Positions 32,385 through 40,931 of a stretch of DNA of 54,807 bases are shown here, piece by piece (the first letter of the stretch is position 1; each line of letters begins with the position of its first letter). Source of the DNA: Gammaproteobacteria bacterium (GTDB lineage: Bacteria > Pseudomonadota > Gammaproteobacteria > Steroidobacterales > Woeseiaceae); NCBI GenBank assembly GCA_029864095.1, contig JAOTUB010000010.1, forward strand, positions 1 to 54,807, written 5' to 3'. The notes under the pieces were generated by a model. That model searched no databases and had not been told where the DNA came from. It was given only the letters and a program-made list of their open reading frames with translations. The translations under genes and the position numbers were made by a program.

Positions 32385-34340
32385 ATGAGCTTCAACGCCA
32401 GCCTTGCCGTGCTCTTGATATTCAGTGCCGCGTGCTACTTTGCGATCGGCCTGCGTCTCGTCGTGTCCAAGCGGGATGTTGGCACGATGCCGATTGGGGT
32501 TCTGCTTCTGATCATTGGTTTCTGGGTGGCCGGCGGTGCCATTGAGCTAATGTCGTCGACGTTCTTTGTGTTTTCCATGGGGCGCACGCTGCATTTTGTC
32601 GGCACCGCGTTCTTGCCCGTCGCCGCCTACGTCTGTTTTCGCGAATACACCGGCCGCAGAACTTCAGTTCATCGGGTCACAATGATGTTGATCATTCCAA
32701 TCGTCTCGGTTTCGCTTGCGGCTACGAACATCCATCACGAGTTCATGTGGTACCTGCCTGTCGCGAACAGTGCGGGCGAGTACCTCACGCGGCCTGGGGT
32801 ATGGGGGCCGTGGTTCCTGTTCGTACACGCGCCTTACAGTTATGCCGTGATGGGTGTGGCCGTACTCACTCTGCTGGTGCAAAGTTCAGCGGTCGCGCGG
32901 TCGCACCGCCGCGGTTTATTTCTGTTGGTCGCCGCCTGCATTGGCCCGCTGACGGCGACGCTGGCGTACGATTTGGGATACGGCCCGAATACGATTTCGT
33001 TCGTGCCCATCGTGTTCACGCTCATGTTGCCGATCTATGCGTGGCTCATTCTCGGCGAGCAGATCGTCGAATTCACGCCGCTCGCCTACGAGACTGTGTT
33101 TCAGAATATGCAGGATCCCGTCGTCGTCGTCGACGACCAGGGACGGATCATCGGCCTTAATCAGCGCGCCGAAATACTGCTTGAAATCACCGAGACCGGT
33201 GCGCTCCTCGAGCCGTTGAAACAAGTGTTGGGTAGTGACACGCCCGAAGTTTTCGAGGCGCTGGAGACTGGCGAACCGAGGAAGATAATGACTGCAACAG
33301 GGCGCTTTCTGCACGTGCAGGTCTCACCCATGGCGTCGCACAGGCCGGCACGGCGCGAGGGCAAGGTGTTGATGTTTCGTGACGTCAGCGATGTCGAAAT
33401 TGCCCAGGCTGAGGTCAGGTCAAGCGAGAAGCTGCTGCGAACACTCATCGATCATTCGGTAAACGGCATCCTCCGGATGCGCTGGGAGCATGAGGATGGT
33501 CAGGACTACAGAGAACTTCGCTGCATTTTCGCGAATGCGATGGCGGGCCGGTTCCTGAATGCCGAGCGCGATGAATTGATTGACTGCAGCGGCGAACAGG
33601 TTGTGAAGATCGCGACCAATGCGATGGGTGAGGTCGACGCCAGCAATATTATCAGCGACTTTCGCAGAGCCACAGAAGCAGGAGAAAGCATGGACGTGGA
33701 AGTCAATCATGTCTCCAACGGCTCGAACAAATGGTTGCGCATGATCTGCGAGCCATTTGGTACGGACATTGCGGTGACGTTCGTCGACATCACCGATAGC
33801 AAAGCGAAAGAGCAACATATGGAGTCGATCGCACGATCTGATCCGCTGACCGGCGTCCTGAATCGACGCGGGTTCGAACGCGACGCGTCGAAGCGACTGT
33901 CGGATAGCCCGGACGATGCTACCGGCGCGTTGTTATTTATCGACCTCAATGAGTTTAAACAGATCAACGACAGCAAAGGTCATGAAATAGGCGATCAGCT
34001 GCTCCGGATCGCTGCTCAGCGCCTGCGCAAAAGCCTGCGATCCTGTGACATCATCGGCCGCCCGGGTGGCGACGAATTCGTGGCATTGGTTCCGGATGTC
34101 TCCCCGGAGGTTGCCGAGCGGCTCGCCAGTCGACTGGCGACAGCGCTTGAAGAGCCATATCTGATTGGCGAGGACACGCTGAGCTGTGCTGCAAGCATCG
34201 GTCTGGCGCTGTATCCGAAAAACGCGAATACGCTGACCGGCCTGTTGCGCGAGGCCGACCAGGCGATGTATCGCGCCAAGGCAAGGTGTCGGGGTGTCGC
34301 GAATATCCGCAGCGCCGATCTACTGGAAAAAGCCATGTAA
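32385..34340 (+). CDS. Membrane diguanylate cyclase (7TM, PAS, PAS, GGDEF)
   Basis: The 651-residue product has a seven-helix N-terminal membrane sensor (about 1-225, 7TM-histidine-kinase type). Two PAS domains follow (about 235-345, with VFQNMQDPVVVVDDQGRII, and about 345-475), then a GGDEF domain from about 485. The signature GRPGGDEFVAL has GGDEF at 561-565, so cyclic di-GMP synthesis is expected. The inhibitory site RSCD at 552-555 is five residues before it, so product inhibition is likely. ATG 32385 is set by CAGGA upstream. No EAL domain. The signal sensed is unknown. It stands alone in orientation with gaps on both sides. Confidence 0.9.
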   Translation: MSFNASLAVLLIFSAACYFAIGLRLVVSKRDVGTMPIGVLLLIIGFWVAGGAIELMSSTFFVFSMGRTLHFVGTAFLPVAAYVCFREYTGRRTSVHRVTMMLIIPIVSVSLAATNIHHEFMWYLPVANSAGEYLTRPGVWGPWFLFVHAPYSYAVMGVAVLTLLVQSSAVARSHRRGLFLLVAACIGPLTATLAYDLGYGPNTISFVPIVFTLMLPIYAWLILGEQIVEFTPLAYETVFQNMQDPVVVVDDQGRIIGLNQRAEILLEITETGALLEPLKQVLGSDTPEVFEALETGEPRKIMTATGRFLHVQVSPMASHRPARREGKVLMFRDVSDVEIAQAEVRSSEKLLRTLIDHSVNGILRMRWEHEDGQDYRELRCIFANAMAGRFLNAERDELIDCSGEQVVKIATNAMGEVDASNIISDFRRATEAGESMDVEVNHVSNGSNKWLRMICEPFGTDIAVTFVDITDSKAKEQHMESIARSDPLTGVLNRRGFERDASKRLSDSPDDATGALLFIDLNEFKQINDSKGHEIGDQLLRIAAQRLRKSLRSCDIIGRPGGDEFVALVPDVSPEVAERLASRLATALEEPYLIGEDTLSCAASIGLALYPKNANTLTGLLREADQAMYRAKARCRGVANIRSADLLEKAM

Positions 34341-34354
34341 TGTCCAAACGCCTT

Positions 34355-34456
34355 CTCTGGTCTAACTTGCTGCTCCGCGTCGCGACTGAAACAGCAGTAT
34401 CCAAATAGGCGCCGGCCTCCGGTAATGGTAGGCTTCGACACTGGCCTCGACCAGAG
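34355..34456. repeat. Long-spaced inverted repeat in front of the transporter gene
   Basis: CTCTGGTC (34355-34362) and GACCAGAG (34449-34456) form 8-base arms 86 bases apart, with partial flanking symmetry (CTTCT and AGAAG). The right arm lies just before the transporter start at 34465. It may be a regulatory fold or chance. Confidence 0.2.
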
Positions 34457-34464
34457 ATAAGAAG

Positions 34465-35805
34465 ATGAGCGACGTCCGTCGCGGCAACCCTCTGAGCAGA
34501 ACGATCAGGGCGGCAATCAAAGTCGAATTAAACGAACTCAACGCGACGTTGCTGTCGTTCCTGTTTGTTTTCATACTCATGACGGCCTACGCCATTCTGA
34601 AACCGGTCCGAGACGCACTCGGCGCTGACTGGGGGGCCGTAGGCCTGAGCGTAACCTGGACGGCAAACTTTGTACTCAGCGTCATTGCTGTCAGCGTTTA
34701 CGGCGCGGCGCTTTCGGTCTTCAGGTTTCGGATGGTCGTGCCCGGCGTTTACGCGTTCTTTGCACTCACGTTTCTTTCCCTGTATGTCATCACTGTCAGC
34801 GTCGCCGAGCCGTCATTGATTAACAAGGGTTTTTACGTCTGGGTCAGTGTATTCAGCCTGTTTCACCTGTCGGTATTCTGGAGCTTCATGTCCGACCTGT
34901 TCGACAAGTCGCAGGCTCCAAGGCTTTTCGGATTTATCGCGGCGGGAGCGAGCGTCGGTGCGATCGTCGGGCCGTTGCTGACCGCGTTGCTTGTAGATGT
35001 CATCGGAGCGAATGCCCTGATGCTGGTCTCCGCGACGCTTTTGCTGGTGCCGATACCGATTATCCTGGTTCTGGAGAAATTGAGAGTCACCGAGCTGGGT
35101 AACGAGGATGTCCGCGCCGACGTGTCGAGGCAGAAAACCATAGGCAGGAATCCATTTGCGGGCTTCTCGATTTTCCTGACCAGCAAATACTTGCTGACGA
35201 TCGGCGCTTTCATACTTTTGTACGTAACCATCAGCACGTTTGTTTACTTTGAGTTGCAGGACCTGACAGCGGAATACGGGATAAACACGCGTACCAAGAT
35301 CTGGTCGTGGATAGATCTGGCAACAAACGTACTCACCTTGCTGACTGCAGCTTTCGTAACCGGACGAATTGTCACGAAGCTCGGCATGCCGGTTGCGCTG
35401 TCTCTGATGCCGGGGCTAATAGCTGTCGGCGTACTCGCGCTTGTTGCGGCTCCGACGCTGATCGCGCTCGCGATATTTCAGGTATCAAGGCGTGTCGGGA
35501 ATTACGCGATCACCCGCCCGAGCCGTGAAATGTTGTACACGATTGTTGATCGTGAAACCCGGTTCAAGGCGAAGCCGGTGATAGACATCGTGTTATACCG
35601 CGGCGGTGACATGGTGACAGCCTGGATATTTACATTTGTGGCAAAAGGGCTCGGGCTTGGCCTCGCCGGTATCGCGTTTGTTATCAGCGGCATAGCCGTG
35701 ACCTGGACCGCGATTGCTATTTACCTGGGGCGTTCGTACAACCGAAGCGCCGCAAACTCCGATTATCCTGAACCAGTTGAGGAAAAGACCGATGGCGTTG
35801 CGTAA
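34465..35805 (+). CDS. ATP/ADP-translocase-like (NTT family) membrane transporter
   Basis: The 446-residue product has about twelve membrane helices. Near the N-terminus it has the pattern LLSFLFVFILMTAYAILKPVRD, followed by VFWSFMSDLFDKSQAPRLFG and GASVGAIVGPLLTALLVDV, typical of free-living relatives of Npt/NTT nucleotide transporters and close to the MFS fold. Those relatives are poorly characterised, and nucleotide transport is not established for them. The charged segment REMLYTIVDRETRFKAKPVIDI is also conserved in the group. Translation overlaps the cytochrome b561 gene by 14 bases, so the two are co-expressed. Confidence 0.65.
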   Translation: MSDVRRGNPLSRTIRAAIKVELNELNATLLSFLFVFILMTAYAILKPVRDALGADWGAVGLSVTWTANFVLSVIAVSVYGAALSVFRFRMVVPGVYAFFALTFLSLYVITVSVAEPSLINKGFYVWVSVFSLFHLSVFWSFMSDLFDKSQAPRLFGFIAAGASVGAIVGPLLTALLVDVIGANALMLVSATLLLVPIPIILVLEKLRVTELGNEDVRADVSRQKTIGRNPFAGFSIFLTSKYLLTIGAFILLYVTISTFVYFELQDLTAEYGINTRTKIWSWIDLATNVLTLLTAAFVTGRIVTKLGMPVALSLMPGLIAVGVLALVAAPTLIALAIFQVSRRVGNYAITRPSREMLYTIVDRETRFKAKPVIDIVLYRGGDMVTAWIFTFVAKGLGLGLAGIAFVISGIAVTWTAIAIYLGRSYNRSAANSDYPEPVEEKTDGVA

Positions 35806-36349
35806 TACTTCGAGCGAATTTGGATCGCTTGCAAAATGGCTGCATTGGCTGGTGGCTATCGGCATATTCTGGCTGATCTACCTGGGTCTCGAGCAGTCGG
35901 GGATGGAGCGTGGCCCGGCGAGAGAAGAACTCCGTGCGTTTCACGGGTCCGTTGCATTGGTCGTGTTTGCGTTAATGACGGTACGTCTCGTCTGGCGCCT
36001 GACGAACAAGGTGCCTGCACATCCGGATGGATTTCCGGCGTGGCAACGAATCACGGCGACACTTGTGCACTGGGGTCTTTATGTTGCCGTGTTCGTGCAG
36101 CTGTTTTCCGGGCCCATGACGGTTGCGACCGGCGGCAACCCGGTCCCGTTCTTCGGCCTGTTCTCCATCTCGTTGCCGATCGCAGAGAATCGCGAACTGC
36201 ATGAGATCTTGGAAGAGGTTCACGAGTTCGCCTGGAAAATCGTTGCTGCGTTGTTGATCCTTCACGTGCTTGCAGCGCTCTATAACCATTTTGTCGCAAA
36301 AAACGATGTGCTTAGACGTATGACGGTTGGAATAAAGAAGGAAGGCTGA
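35792..36349 (+). CDS. Cytochrome b561-type membrane protein
   Basis: The 185-residue product is a four-helix prokaryotic cytochrome b561. Heme-ligand histidines appear in WLHWLVAIGIFW, ELRAFHGSVALVVFAL, LVHWGLYVAVF and VHEFAWKIVAALLILHVLAALYNHF. It likely transfers electrons in the inner membrane, with quinone or superoxide as partner in known relatives. ATG 35792 is supported by GAGGAAAAG upstream and lies inside the end of the transporter gene. The nitroreductase gene follows 20 bases later in the same direction. Confidence 0.88.
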   Translation: MALRNTSSEFGSLAKWLHWLVAIGIFWLIYLGLEQSGMERGPAREELRAFHGSVALVVFALMTVRLVWRLTNKVPAHPDGFPAWQRITATLVHWGLYVAVFVQLFSGPMTVATGGNPVPFFGLFSISLPIAENRELHEILEEVHEFAWKIVAALLILHVLAALYNHFVAKNDVLRRMTVGIKKEG

Positions 36350-36368
36350 CCGTGCCGGAGCCCTCCAT

Positions 36369-36953
36369 TTGAAAAAGCCGACCCCGAGCTACGAGTCGCA
36401 AGAGCTGCGCGATTTTGGGGAAGTGCTGCGCGGCAGGCGCACTATCGAATTGTTCCTGCGTAAGCTCGTACCCGCCGCGCTCGTCAAAGAAGCGCTCGAG
36501 GCCGCAGTTTGGGCGCCAAATCATCATTTGACCGAGCCCTGGAGATTCTACTTGCTTGGCAAGGAATCCGTTGCCTCCTGTCTGGAGCTCATCTGCGACA
36601 TCGTGACGACGAAAAAAGACGCGAAGATGGGTGAATTCAAGGCGCAGAGTTGGTCGGAGAAACCCGGCTGGCTGGTTGTTACCTGTCGCAAGTCGGACGA
36701 TGAATCGACACAACGGGAAGACTATGCAGCCTGCTGCGCCGCGACACAGAATTTCATGTTGTACCTGTGGAAAGCGGGCGTCGGTTCGAAGTGGACAACC
36801 GGAGACATCACGCGCGATACGCGATTCTACGATATCGTCGGGATCAACGCGGATGAAGAGTTCGTCGTTGGCCTGATCTGGTACGGCTATCCGAAACTCA
36901 CGCCGACCCAGTCCCGAAAACCTATCGACGCGGTTCTGATACAGCTGCCGTGA
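36369..36953 (+). CDS. Nitroreductase-family flavoprotein
   Basis: The roughly 194-residue product is an FMN-binding nitroreductase. The N-terminal RGRRTIELFL is a variant of the usual RRS-R-F pattern, followed by VKEALEAAVWAPNHHLTEPW (substrate/FMN region). The C-terminal part is LIWYGYPKLTPTQSRKP. It would reduce nitro compounds, quinones or enones with NAD(P)H. The start is TTG at 36369 with GGAG nine bases upstream. It is the last gene before a convergent gap that carries the dispersed repeat. Confidence 0.85.
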   Translation: MKKPTPSYESQELRDFGEVLRGRRTIELFLRKLVPAALVKEALEAAVWAPNHHLTEPWRFYLLGKESVASCLELICDIVTTKKDAKMGEFKAQSWSEKPGWLVVTCRKSDDESTQREDYAACCAATQNFMLYLWKAGVGSKWTTGDITRDTRFYDIVGINADEEFVVGLIWYGYPKLTPTQSRKPIDAVLIQLP

Positions 36954-36974
36954 CTGGGCCACCTGCGGCCCGTG

Positions 36975-37024
36975 GGACGGGGGCCGCTCATCGGAAGTAA
37001 AGCGCAGCGCAGCGAACTCCCGTC
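36975..37024. repeat. Dispersed repeat copy 1 within a stem-loop, convergent gap
   Basis: The 125-base gap between the nitroreductase and MFS stops holds a 24-base core (36992-37015, beginning CGGAAGTAAAGCGCAGCGCA). The core is exactly repeated, in reverse complement, at 50126-50149. It is flanked by GACGGG and CCCGTC arms. Further out, CCTGCGG (about 36963) and CCGCAGG (about 37061) add another weak pair. It is possibly a REP-like or bidirectional terminator element. Confidence 0.6.
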
Positions 37025-37078
37025 AAGCCGTATCGAGACATGAAGCGGAAGGGCTACCGGACCGCAGGCCGTGGCGCT

Positions 37079-38305
37079 CTAGTCCCTGGCGAGCTCCTCC
37101 GGATGGTGCACGATTTCGCCGCAGATTATTGGTTTGAGCAAAAAGACGAATGCCACCAGCATGCCGGCGACGCCGATGACGATGACGGAATTACGGATCG
37201 TGCCGTCATAGATGACTGCGCCGAGCAAAGCGCCCGCTGCACCAATTATGTTCTGTAGCGTACCGATTATCGAAGAGGCGACGCCAGCGATTCGTGGCAA
37301 CGGGTCCAGCGAGAGGACCGTAGCGTTCGGCATCGCAATCGCCACTGCAAACATGAACAGGCACATGTTGCCCCAAAGCCATGCGAATGGCGCGTGATTG
37401 AGCCACGCAATAACGAGCAGCTGTGCGCCGCTGATGGCGAACAGCGCCACACCAAGACCAATTACCTGTATTGCATCGAGCCGCGTTACCAGGAGGCGGT
37501 TGATCGCAGATCCGATCAGAATCGATATGCCTGCCGTCGCGAAAATCAGACCGAACTCGACGACCGAATAGCCGTAGATCTCGACAACCAGCGCTGCGGA
37601 TATTGCAATCATCGACATGAAGCCGGCAGGTGGCAGGATGATCAGCAACAGACCGAACACGCTCTGCCGGTGAGAAAAGAACTCAGCAACGCTCGATAGG
37701 AGTTGTTGGACGGGATGCTGCCCGACGATCGGCGAGTGTGTCTCGGGGATATTGCGGCGGATCGCGGCAAGCATCACGAAGCCGGCTGCCGCAATCAGCA
37801 TGAACGGTGCCCGCCAACCCCACTGCGCGATCAGGATCGCGCCGATGCTGGGCGCGATTACAGGCGCGACCGTGAATATCATCGTCATCAGCGCCATCAG
37901 CTTTGCCGCTTCCTTACCGGTGGCGATGTCTCTTACGATCGCACGTGACAATACGATTGCGGACGCGGCGCCGAAACCCTGCACAAATCGGGCAGCGAGC
38001 ATCAAGTTGATGTCGTTCGCTAATGCGGCGACCGTCGCGCCGACCGCAAACAGTCCCATGCCGGCATAGAGTACCGGGAGCCGGCCCACGCGGTCGGAGA
38101 CCAGACCGGCTGGTATTTGCCCGGCAGCCATACCGGCCATGAAAATACCGACGATCTGCTGCCCGCTGGACAAACTGGTTGCCAACGCGTCAACCATGGC
38201 GGGCACTGCCGGCAAACTCATGTCGACGGTAAGTGCGGCCATGCCGGTGAGCAGGCCGAGCGTAACTACGAAGCTACGCTTCTGAACAAGAGGCAGGGGG
38301 CTCAC
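37079..38305 (-). CDS. Bcr/CflA-type MFS efflux transporter
   Basis: The roughly 408-residue product is a twelve-helix drug:H+ antiporter-type MFS protein. Visible marks are the first helix ending DMSLPAVPAMVDAL and the motif A loop GQIPAGLVSDRVGRLPVLYAG. Later come ARFVQGFGAASAIVLSRAIVRD (motif C region) and VAPVIAPSIGAIL. It likely exports drugs or metabolites. GTG 38305 is chosen as start because the protein family begins just there. The reading frame stays open upstream to 38707, but that part overlaps the divergent acyltransferase gene and contains a degenerate hutI-like tail. It converges on the nitroreductase gene across the repeat-bearing gap. Confidence 0.88.
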   Translation of the reverse strand: MSPLPLVQKRSFVVTLGLLTGMAALTVDMSLPAVPAMVDALATSLSSGQQIVGIFMAGMAAGQIPAGLVSDRVGRLPVLYAGMGLFAVGATVAALANDINLMLAARFVQGFGAASAIVLSRAIVRDIATGKEAAKLMALMTMIFTVAPVIAPSIGAILIAQWGWRAPFMLIAAAGFVMLAAIRRNIPETHSPIVGQHPVQQLLSSVAEFFSHRQSVFGLLLIILPPAGFMSMIAISAALVVEIYGYSVVEFGLIFATAGISILIGSAINRLLVTRLDAIQVIGLGVALFAISGAQLLVIAWLNHAPFAWLWGNMCLFMFAVAIAMPNATVLSLDPLPRIAGVASSIIGTLQNIIGAAGALLGAVIYDGTIRNSVIVIGVAGMLVAFVFLLKPIICGEIVHHPEELARD

Positions 38306-38310
38306 GATCA

Positions 38311-38389
38311 GGTCAGACTGACATCCCGATCTGAAATTAACAACCCCGACAGGGGGTAAGCCGAGACCGTAGCTAAATTCATGCGCATG
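38311..38389 (-). pseudogene. Candidate fossil of the hutI 3' end
   Basis: These 79 bases align with 41699-41779, the C-terminal coding end of hutI, at roughly 70% identity by eye, allowing two bases of gap. Read on the minus strand they encode HEFSYGLGLPPVG and so on, against RELSYWLGVRPLS in HutI. The similarity fades outward. It may be a decayed duplicate of the hutI tail lying just before the MFS gene. The call rests on manual alignment only. Confidence 0.4.
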
Positions 38390-38518
38390 TTGCAGGTATC
38401 GGGTGGCGCGGGCATCCTTGCAACATTCAGGTTGAAGAATCACATTGTGCCGAAGAAAAACGCCGACCCCGACTATTCTGACGTTGAAACGCGCCGCAGC
38501 AGGAGGACGAGCCGGCGC

Positions 38519-39193
38519 ATGTCTGTGGGCCGGCGTTTCGTCTACGCAATTGGCAAGCAATTGTTGCGGTTTATCCTTTTCGCGCTCACTTCGAGCTATC
38601 GGTTCGAAAGGGTAATTGGAAGCGAAATCGCCGATCGACTCATCGCGAATAATGATCAGGCCTATGTGCCGGTTCTCTGGCACTCGCAGCAGATCGTGAT
38701 TACACACATGATTCGCGATTGGATCCGTCGCGGGTTCAGGGCGGGCTACATCATCTCGGCGTCGGTTGACGGAGAGGTACCGGCCGACATCGCGAAATCG
38801 TGGGGCGCCGAAGTCATTCGCGGCTCGGCACAGGACACGGGAACTCTGGTGCTTCGCGATGCGATACAGTTAATGAAGCGCGGCGTGTCCGTTATCATGG
38901 CCTCGGACGGCCCCCTCGGGCCGCCGTTCGAAATCAAGACAGGCACCGCCATCATGGCGCGCATGGCCGGCGCGCCGATAGTGCCGATCGTCTGTGCCGC
39001 CAGCAGTGCACGGACAATGAACACTTGGGATCACTTCATGATTCCGAAACCGTTCGCGCGCGTTGTGGTGGCAATTGGCGAGCCGATCGACGTACCGCGC
39101 GACCTGCCGATGAGCGAGATCGAAAGCGTGCGCACGAGAGTGCAATCGGCGATGGAGTCGCTGGCTAGCGAAGCACGGCAGCAGCTGTCGTAG
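38519..39193 (+). CDS. DUF374-type lysophospholipid acyltransferase-like protein
   Basis: The roughly 224-residue product is a DUF374/LPLAT-like acyltransferase. It has PVLWHSQQIVITHMI (catalytic His region), YIISASVDGEVPADIAKSWG, IQLMKRGVSVIMASDGPLGP and AGAPIVPIVCAAS. Related proteins acylate lipid A precursors or phospholipids. ATG 38519 has AGGAGG twelve bases upstream; the frame is open back to ATG 38381, so an N-terminal extension is possible. It sits next to gnnB, gnnA and lpxH, though on the opposite strand, and fits a lipid A modification group. Its last 29 bases overlap the end of the broken gnnB. Confidence 0.78.
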   Translation: MSVGRRFVYAIGKQLLRFILFALTSSYRFERVIGSEIADRLIANNDQAYVPVLWHSQQIVITHMIRDWIRRGFRAGYIISASVDGEVPADIAKSWGAEVIRGSAQDTGTLVLRDAIQLMKRGVSVIMASDGPLGPPFEIKTGTAIMARMAGAPIVPIVCAASSARTMNTWDHFMIPKPFARVVVAIGEPIDVPRDLPMSEIESVRTRVQSAMESLASEARQQLS

Positions 39194-39987
39194 CGACGAA
39201 ATCGACTTCGTCATCCGTCATCTCGGGGAACACGGGCAGGGACAGACAACCCGCCGCAACCCGTTCCGCAACCTCGAGCGTGCCGAACCGGGTGCTTGCA
39301 GAGAAATGCATGTGTTTATGCAGTGGCTTCGGGTAGTACAGTGCCGTCGCGACACCCGCCTCGCCGAGTTGCGACCGCAATCTGTCGCGGTCTTCCACGA
39401 TGATCGTGTAATACCCGTAGACATGGTGCGCGCCGTCCGGCGCGGTCGGTGTCTTCGCGCCGGCGGTGGATAGCACGCTGTTGTAATGGCTGGCGATTTC
39501 CCGGCGTCTGTCGTTGCTCGCATCGATGCGCTCGAGTTTGACGCGCGGCGATGTCCATGATCGCACGCATATCGGCCGGCAGGCCGAACATGTGCACCGG
39601 AATAATGGCGCGGGTCTTTTCCGTAATGGCGTTTGTTATCAGATCCGCGTCGATGTTGTAGCTGTCTGCGTCGATGTCGACGAGCACGGGCTGCGCATTA
39701 ACGTACTCAATAGCCTCGAGCGTCGCGGCGAACGTGAATGGGCTCGTGATGACCTCATCGCCGGGACCGATACCGAGTCCTACAACCACGACATGCAGGG
39801 CGTCTGTTCCGGAGCCGACGGCCACAGTGTGACTGACGCCAAGGTAGTCGGCGACGGCGTCCTCGAGCGCAGTCACGTTCGCACCCAATACATACGCGCC
39901 GCTCCGCGCGACCTGCAGTAAGCGGGCATCGTATTCCTCGGCAAGCTCTTCGTAGGCCCGACCCAGGTCCAGAAAGGGAACGTTCAT
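39165..39987 (-). pseudogene. gnnB: Broken DegT-family aminotransferase (gnnB) with internal deletion
   Basis: The N-terminal half starts at ATG 39987 (MNVPFLDLGRAYEELAEEY, ADYLGVSHTVAVGSGTDALH, IPVHMFGLPADMRAIMDIA) and is intact to about residue 146. It then jumps directly, and out of frame, to the C-terminal part (RVKLERIDASNDRRREIA, APDGAHHVYGYYTIIVEDR) at about 39550. About 95-100 residues normally between them, including the PLP-binding lysine, are missing. The frame change adds a second lesion. In the family with GnnA, GnnB transaminates UDP-3-keto-GlcNAc to UDP-GlcNAc3N for amide-linked lipid A. The start overlaps the gnnA stop. An assembly error is possible. Confidence 0.8.
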
Positions 39988-40931
39988 AGCGACGGCTGCC
40001 GCGCAACGGCGTTGGCGATTGCGAGCGCTGTCTCGAGTGCCTCCATCGCCCTTTGTCCATCGACCAGTGGTGGCGGTCCGCCGCAAATCGAGTCGAGAAA
40101 CGCTTGCGTCTGATCCATCATGGCGTCGCCGGCATCAAAGGTCTGCTTGTCGATCGCGACATCCTCCGGACCCGAGACAGGGCCCGTACCTCGCTTGCCA
40201 TAGTAGGTAAATGACCTGTTTTGCAGGTCGACGGATGCATAGGAATCGGCCTGAAAAATCCTGAGCGACCGCTCGGTCTTGAGGCTGACCCGACTGCTCG
40301 TTACGTTGGCGACACAGCCATCCGCGAAACGTATTCTTGCGTTTGCTACGTCAATACTGTCCGAGAACACGGACCGGCCAACGGCATCGACGTGCTCCAT
40401 CGGGGAGCGGACGAAACTGTGAATAAGGTCGATGTCATGAATCATCAGATCCAGAACGACACTGACATCCAGCGCGCGGGGTTTATAAGGAGCGATTCGC
40501 GTCGACTCGATGAACTGCGGCTGCCGGACGTGTCGGGTGAGCGCAACGACGGCGGGATTGAAGCGCTCGAGGTGTCCGACCTGAAGCACGATGCCGCTAT
40601 ATTCGGCCAATCGCAGCAGGTCCTGTGCCTCGTCCAGAGTGGTTGTGATGGGCTTCTCGAGCAAGAGGTGAATGCCATTTTCGAGCAGGGTGCTAGCGAT
40701 TTCAAAATGAGTCGACGTCGGTGTGGATAGCGCAACCGCGTCAATATGGCCAATAAGATCCCGGTAGTCCGTTACCGCCTCGGTCCCCAGGTTCGCAGCA
40801 ACCGTGTTGGCGCGTTCGACATCGGTATCGACAACGGCGACCAGTTGCGATGCCGGAAGCGCGGCGAGCTTTTCTGCGTGGCGTTGACCCTGAACACCGA
40901 TGCCAATAACTGCTGTCCTCAGCGGTGTCAT
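39984..40931 (-). CDS. gnnA: Gfo/Idh/MocA dehydrogenase, GnnA-like (UDP-GlcNAc 3-dehydrogenase)
   Basis: The 315-residue product is a NAD(P)-dependent Gfo/Idh oxidoreductase. It has the Rossmann motif AVIGIGVQGQRHAEKL, HLLLEKPITTTLDEA (the EKP motif), GIVLQVGHLERFNPAVVAL and LDLMIHDIDLIHSFV. The GHLERFNPA phrase and its place between lpxH and a DegT aminotransferase fit GnnA, which makes the 3-keto sugar for the 2,3-diamino sugar of some lipid A. GnnA is intact while its partner GnnB is broken. The start overlaps the lpxH stop by four bases and the end overlaps the gnnB start. Other sugar oxidations cannot be excluded. Confidence 0.78.
   Translation of the reverse strand: MTPLRTAVIGIGVQGQRHAEKLAALPASQLVAVVDTDVERANTVAANLGTEAVTDYRDLIGHIDAVALSTPTSTHFEIASTLLENGIHLLLEKPITTTLDEAQDLLRLAEYSGIVLQVGHLERFNPAVVALTRHVRQPQFIESTRIAPYKPRALDVSVVLDLMIHDIDLIHSFVRSPMEHVDAVGRSVFSDSIDVANARIRFADGCVANVTSSRVSLKTERSLRIFQADSYASVDLQNRSFTYYGKRGTGPVSGPEDVAIDKQTFDAGDAMMDQTQAFLDSICGGPPPLVDGQRAMEALETALAIANAVARQPSL

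Noticed and set aside
36992..37015. Start of a CRISPR array or tandem repeat (GCGCAGCGCAGCG).
   Set aside because: The unit is not reiterated with spacers; it is a single core with one distant copy.
38306..38707. N-terminal extension of the MFS transporter to an upstream ATG.
   Set aside because: It overlaps the divergent acyltransferase gene, and the extra residues include a degenerate hutI-like tail. The family start fits GTG 38305.
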